64,000 nucleotides of DNA from Hyphomicrobium sp. MC1 (GTDB lineage Bacteria; Pseudomonadota; Alphaproteobacteria; Rhizobiales; Hyphomicrobiaceae). The notes beneath the pieces are model-generated. The model had not been told where the DNA came from. It did not search any database and worked only from the letters and a program-made list of their open reading frames with translations. The translations under genes were made by a program, and so were the position numbers. Positions 61,051 to 64,000 of the stretch are shown here, one piece after another (the stretch's first letter is position 1; every line of letters begins with the position of its first letter). The stretch is taken from the NCBI RefSeq assembly GCF_000253295.1, contig NC_015717.1:1922001-1986000 (forward strand). Direction: 5' to 3'.

Positions 61051-61866
61051 ATGAACGACGCCCTGACGCCATTACGCCTCTTTGTCGTTGCCATGGGGCT
61101 TCTGCTGCCAACGATCGCCTTGATTCCGCTCGGCAGTCTTTGGCTTTGGCAGCACGGCTATCTTATTCACTGGGCCGTTGCGACGCTCATCTGCACGGCG
61201 CTGGCCTTCGTATTCGAGCGGCGAACGCTGGGTCGACCGCCAGCGCGCACCGCGGATGTTTCTGAGGTTCAAGAGGTGTTGCCGCCTGAGACTGCGGATG
61301 TTGCCTCAGATATTCGCAGCGACGCGATGTCGGCGGTCGATGTGTTTGCGAACGACTCTAACTCGCGCACGATCTCGACCTGGAACGACCTTCTGAATAC
61401 CGGCCTAGAGACGGTCGAGATCGTTGCTAAGGTTTATCACCCAGCCGACAAAGACCCTATGCTGCACTTTACGGTGCCGGAAGCGTTGACTCTCGTCGAA
61501 CAGGTGAGCGCAAGGCTGCGGCCTGTGTTCGAGGGAACGATCCCGCTCGGCAATCGACTGACGGTGGCGCAGTTCGCGCAGGTCTATCGCTGGCGCGGAA
61601 TTTATGACGTTGCCGGGCGCGCCTGGTCGGTGTGGCGCGTGGCGCGCATGGTCAATCCGGCGACAGCGGCAACGTACGAAATGCGCGAGCGTTTATCGAA
61701 ATCGCTGTTTCAGTGGCTGAAGGGCACGATCTCCGAGCGGCTCGTGCGCGCCTATATTCACGAGGTCGGTGCGGCGGCGATTGATCTCTATAGCGGCGAG
61801 TTGAGAAAAGAAGCTCAAACACGAAAAGCGGATCTGCGATCGCAGCCGACCGCCCCGCGCAAATAA
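61051..61866 (+). CDS. Uncharacterised membrane protein resembling the N-terminal part of GTPase-DUF697 proteins
   Basis: The 271-residue protein has two membrane helices (about 9-29, 39-54). A soluble region follows, with KVYHPADKDPMLHFTVPEALTLVEQVSARLRP, then RLTVAQFAQVYRWRGIYD and ARMVNPATAATYE. This pattern recalls the region before the GTPase domain in some large membrane GTPases. No P-loop is present and the gene ends at 61866. The start has GGAG upstream. The relationship is a recollection, so function is open. Confidence 0.62.
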   Translation: MNDALTPLRLFVVAMGLLLPTIALIPLGSLWLWQHGYLIHWAVATLICTALAFVFERRTLGRPPARTADVSEVQEVLPPETADVASDIRSDAMSAVDVFANDSNSRTISTWNDLLNTGLETVEIVAKVYHPADKDPMLHFTVPEALTLVEQVSARLRPVFEGTIPLGNRLTVAQFAQVYRWRGIYDVAGRAWSVWRVARMVNPATAATYEMRERLSKSLFQWLKGTISERLVRAYIHEVGAAAIDLYSGELRKEAQTRKADLRSQPTAPRK

Positions 61867-61871
61867 ATCCA

Positions 61872-61902
61872 CCGAGCGATCGCTTTTAAATCGATCTCTC
61901 GG
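61872..61902. terminator. Bidirectional hairpin terminator
   Basis: Arms CCGAG-C-GATCG and CGATC-T-CTCGG pair around CTTTTAAAT between two convergent genes (61866 and 61949). T-tracts are short on both sides. Confidence 0.5.
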
Positions 61903-61948
61903 CGGATGAATTTCTTAGCTGTCGGGTGGTCGACGACGGTGTTCGTCG

Positions 61949-62197
61949 TTACGACTTCCACAGCGCGCCGATGACGAAGCCGACCGCTGCTGCTGCAAGC
62001 AACGTCGTCACAGGCTGTTCCTTGACCGACTTGTCGATTGCACCCTTCACGTTGCCGGCGACTTCGCTGGCTTGCTGCTTGGCCTGACCGGCCATTTCCT
62101 GAGCACGATCGGACGCGTCATCGTAAGCTTGTTTCGCTTTGCTCTTTAGATCTTCAACGCTGCCTGATCCGTACTGAGATGCGGATGACGTAGCCAT
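61949..62197 (-). CDS. ElaB/YqjD/DUF883-like small membrane protein
   Basis: The 82-residue protein has a polar amphipathic helix region (about 12-60, rich in Ala, Lys, Gln, Asp) and a C-terminal helix TTLLAAAAVGFVIGALWKS with a glycine pattern. This matches the YqjD/ElaB group of ribosome-associated inner-membrane proteins induced in stationary phase. I start at 62197, with GGAG upstream. A longer in-frame reading has no support. Confidence 0.8.
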   Translation of the reverse strand: MATSSASQYGSGSVEDLKSKAKQAYDDASDRAQEMAGQAKQQASEVAGNVKGAIDKSVKEQPVTTLLAAAAVGFVIGALWKS

Positions 62198-62389
62198 TTG
62201 GGGGGTACTCCGTTTGTTGCAACATCGACCGTGCAACGCGAACGGAGAGTGGAAGGTTTCATGGCAAATCGGTGAGCAATGTCCGAACGCTGTATTCCAA
62301 CTAAGCTGGGACTTTGCACGAGGCACTTTGATTATTGCGTGGCCAGGATGGCGGGTTCCGCGGCCACGACGTTAGGGCAACCGAGTCAA

Positions 62390-62427
62390 CGCATCGCCAT
62401 TCCGACTTATGTCCGAATGGCGATGCG
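62390..62427 (-). terminator. Perfect 13-bp inverted repeat downstream of thrS
   Basis: Arms CGCATCGCCATTC (62390-62402) and GAATGGCGATGCG (62415-62427) are exact reverse complements, with a 12-base loop. It starts 10 bp after the thrS stop on the minus strand. Only TTGACT follows, so the T-run is weak, yet position and strength fit a terminator. Confidence 0.6.
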
Positions 62428-62437
62428 AATTATTCCG

Positions 62438-64000
62438 TTACCGCATATCCGGTGGAACCGCTTCCTTTGCCAACGCCGTTAGTGCCTCATCGAGGCCAAG
62501 CACGGTCTGGTCTTGCGAACCGAGGCGGCGTACGGAAACCTTCTTCTCTTCCGCCTCGCGCTTGCCGACGACGAGGATGACCGGAACCTTGGTCAGCGAA
62601 TGCTCGCGGACTTTGAGGTTGATCTTCTCATTGCGAAGGTCCGTTTCGACGCGCAGGCCCAGCGCCTTCGCCTTCTCTGCGACTTCGACCGCGTAATCGT
62701 TCGCGTCCGAGACGATCGGCGCGACGACGACCTGCAGCGGCGCGAGCCACAGCGGGAAGTGTCCGGCGAAGTTCTCGATCAGAATACCGGTGAAACGTTC
62801 GAGTGAACCGAAGATCGCGCGGTGGATCATCACCGGCGTTTTCTTCTCCGACTTCTCGTCGATATAGAACGCGCCGAGGCGGCCCGCGAGGTTGAAGTCG
62901 ACCTGCGTGGTGCCACACTGCCAGTCGCGGCCGATGGCGTCACGCAGCACGTATTCGAGCTTCGGTCCGTAGAACGCGCCCTCACCCGGCTGGATCTCGG
63001 TCTTGATCTGATCGTTCGAGCGGCGCTTCACTTCATCGAGCACGTCGCTCAGAGCCTTCTCGGCTTTGTCCCAAAGCTCATCGGAGCCGACGCGCTTTTC
63101 AGGCCGCAGCGACAGCTTGATGACGATGTTTTCGAAGCCGAAGTCTTTGTAGATCGAGAGCAGCAGATCATTGATCTTGAGGCATTCCTCCATGATCTGA
63201 TGCTCAGTCAGGAAGATATGCGCATCGTCCTGCGTGAAGTGGCGCACCCGAAGCATGCCGTGCAGCGCGCCCGACGGCTCATAACGATGTACCTTGCCGA
63301 ACTCGGCGATGCGCAGCGGTAGATCGCGATAGCTCTTCAGACCGTTCTTGTAGATCTGGACGTGGCCGGGACAGTTCATCGGCTTGCAGCAGAACACGCG
63401 CTCATCGGGAAGCACGGTCGTAAACATGTTCTCGCCGTAGTTCTCCCAGTGACCCGAAAGCTCCCAGAAGTGCTTCTCCATCATGTCCGGAGTGTTGACC
63501 TCGGTATAGCCTGCGCGCGCCTGCTGACGGCGCATGTAGGCGATCAAGGTCTGGAACAGGGTCCAGCCTTTCGGATGCCAGAAGACGGAGCCCGGCGCTT
63601 CTTCCTGGAAGTGGAAGAGATCCATCTCGCGGCCAAGCTTGCGGTGATCGCGCTTCTCGGCTTCTTCGAGCTGATGCAGATAAGCTTTCAGTTCATCCTC
63701 GGTCGCGAACGCGGTGCCGTAGATGCGCTGAAGGACCGGCTTGGTTGAATCGCCGCGCCAATAGGCGCCTGCGAACTTCATCAGCTTGAACGCTTTGCCG
63801 ACTTGGCCTGTCGACGTCATGTGCGGGCCGCGGCAGAGATCGAGCCACTCGCCCTGCTTGTAGATCTTGACGTCCTGGTCTTCCGGAATGGCGTCGACAA
63901 GCTCGACCTTGAAGTACTCGCCCTTGTCCTTGAAGAACTCCTTCGCCTTGTTGCGCGACCAGACTTCCTTCGTAAAAGGCGCGTTTTTGGCGATGATCTC
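62438..64000 (-). CDS. thrS: Threonyl-tRNA synthetase (3' part; 5' end beyond window)
   Basis: Class II synthetase. The window holds 520 C-terminal codons and runs off the right edge open. The visible part starts inside the second (SAD) editing domain, with DLCRGPHM near its end. It continues with the catalytic core (zinc-ligand Cys in CKPMNCPGH; RHFTQDDAHIF; WQCGTTQVDF) and the anticodon-binding domain (VVVAPIVSDANDYAVEV). The N-terminal TGS domain and part of the editing domain lie outside. An internal ATG at 63820 is not the start. Confidence 0.97.
   Translation of the reverse strand, partial: EIIAKNAPFTKEVWSRNKAKEFFKDKGEYFKVELVDAIPEDQDVKIYKQGEWLDLCRGPHMTSTGQVGKAFKLMKFAGAYWRGDSTKPVLQRIYGTAFATEDELKAYLHQLEEAEKRDHRKLGREMDLFHFQEEAPGSVFWHPKGWTLFQTLIAYMRRQQARAGYTEVNTPDMMEKHFWELSGHWENYGENMFTTVLPDERVFCCKPMNCPGHVQIYKNGLKSYRDLPLRIAEFGKVHRYEPSGALHGMLRVRHFTQDDAHIFLTEHQIMEECLKINDLLLSIYKDFGFENIVIKLSLRPEKRVGSDELWDKAEKALSDVLDEVKRRSNDQIKTEIQPGEGAFYGPKLEYVLRDAIGRDWQCGTTQVDFNLAGRLGAFYIDEKSEKKTPVMIHRAIFGSLERFTGILIENFAGHFPLWLAPLQVVVAPIVSDANDYAVEVAEKAKALGLRVETDLRNEKINLKVREHSLTKVPVILVVGKREAEEKKVSVRRLGSQDQTVLGLDEALTALAKEAVPPDMR

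Overview
The window is GC-rich chromosomal DNA from an alphaproteobacterium of the order Hyphomicrobiales, plausibly Hyphomicrobium or a close relative. The order is supported by the ntrBC-ntrYX block, a fused ispDF gene, a DUF930 protein (a family known mainly from this order), a Porin_2-type porin, and the order rpsF-rpsR-DUF2232-rplI-dnaB-alr-radA-cvpA-purF. The genus is only an inference from gene order and product style. Nearly all of the window is housekeeping sequence. I see no rRNA, tRNA, prophage, insertion sequence or CRISPR array.

Layout. 1-6.2 kb (+): a PBP5-type D,D-carboxypeptidase, then tmk-holB-metG-tatD-metallohydrolase, a tight operon for replication, translation and repair. 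6.3-16.8 kb (-): the ribosomal and replication block rpsF-rpsR-DUF2232-rplI-dnaB-alr-radA-cvpA-purF, followed by an SDR oxidoreductase and a DUF930 protein. 17.2-25.3 kb (+): a small very acidic protein, a VOC-fold protein, the fatty-acid genes fabD-fabG-acpP-fabF, then mltG-yicC-gmk. 25.3-33.6 kb (-): the LPS export and outer-membrane assembly operon lptF-lptG-lptD-surA-pdxA-rsmA. 33.9-35.5 kb (+): pepA. 35.6-36.7 kb (-): two uncharacterised genes. 36.9-37.8 kb (+): mazG. 37.8-49.4 kb (-): dusB-ntrB-ntrC-ntrY-ntrX-dat-hfq-hflX and a flavin monooxygenase, i.e. nitrogen and redox signalling coupled to RNA regulation. 49.7-53.6 kb (+): ispDF, a short CDF-like membrane protein, a MarR regulator, pncC and an exported pentapeptide-repeat protein. 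53.6-58.5 kb (-): ratA/COQ10, several small envelope proteins and lipoproteins, ftsB and a porin. 58.8-61.9 kb (+): a UbiH-type hydroxylase, an LpxL-type acyltransferase and an orphan membrane protein. 61.9-64 kb (-): a YqjD-like protein and the 3' part of thrS.

Envelope biogenesis is the main theme: lipid A acylation, LPS transport, outer-membrane folding, peptidoglycan remodelling, fatty-acid synthesis and isoprenoid precursors. Nitrogen regulation is the second.

The most unusual signal is a family of 41-bp palindromic elements. Three copies lie head-to-tail at an exact 54-bp period between rpsR and the DUF2232 gene (15797-15945). Two more, in opposite orientation, sit inside the mazG reading frame (37514-37596), where they add about 39 in-frame residues next to a catalytic motif. 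Other points of note are a tandem pair of divergent paralogous small lipoproteins, an NtrX without the GAFTGA loop, an RGG-rich tail on ribosomal protein bS6, and three convergent gene pairs that share their stop codons through a 4-bp overlap.
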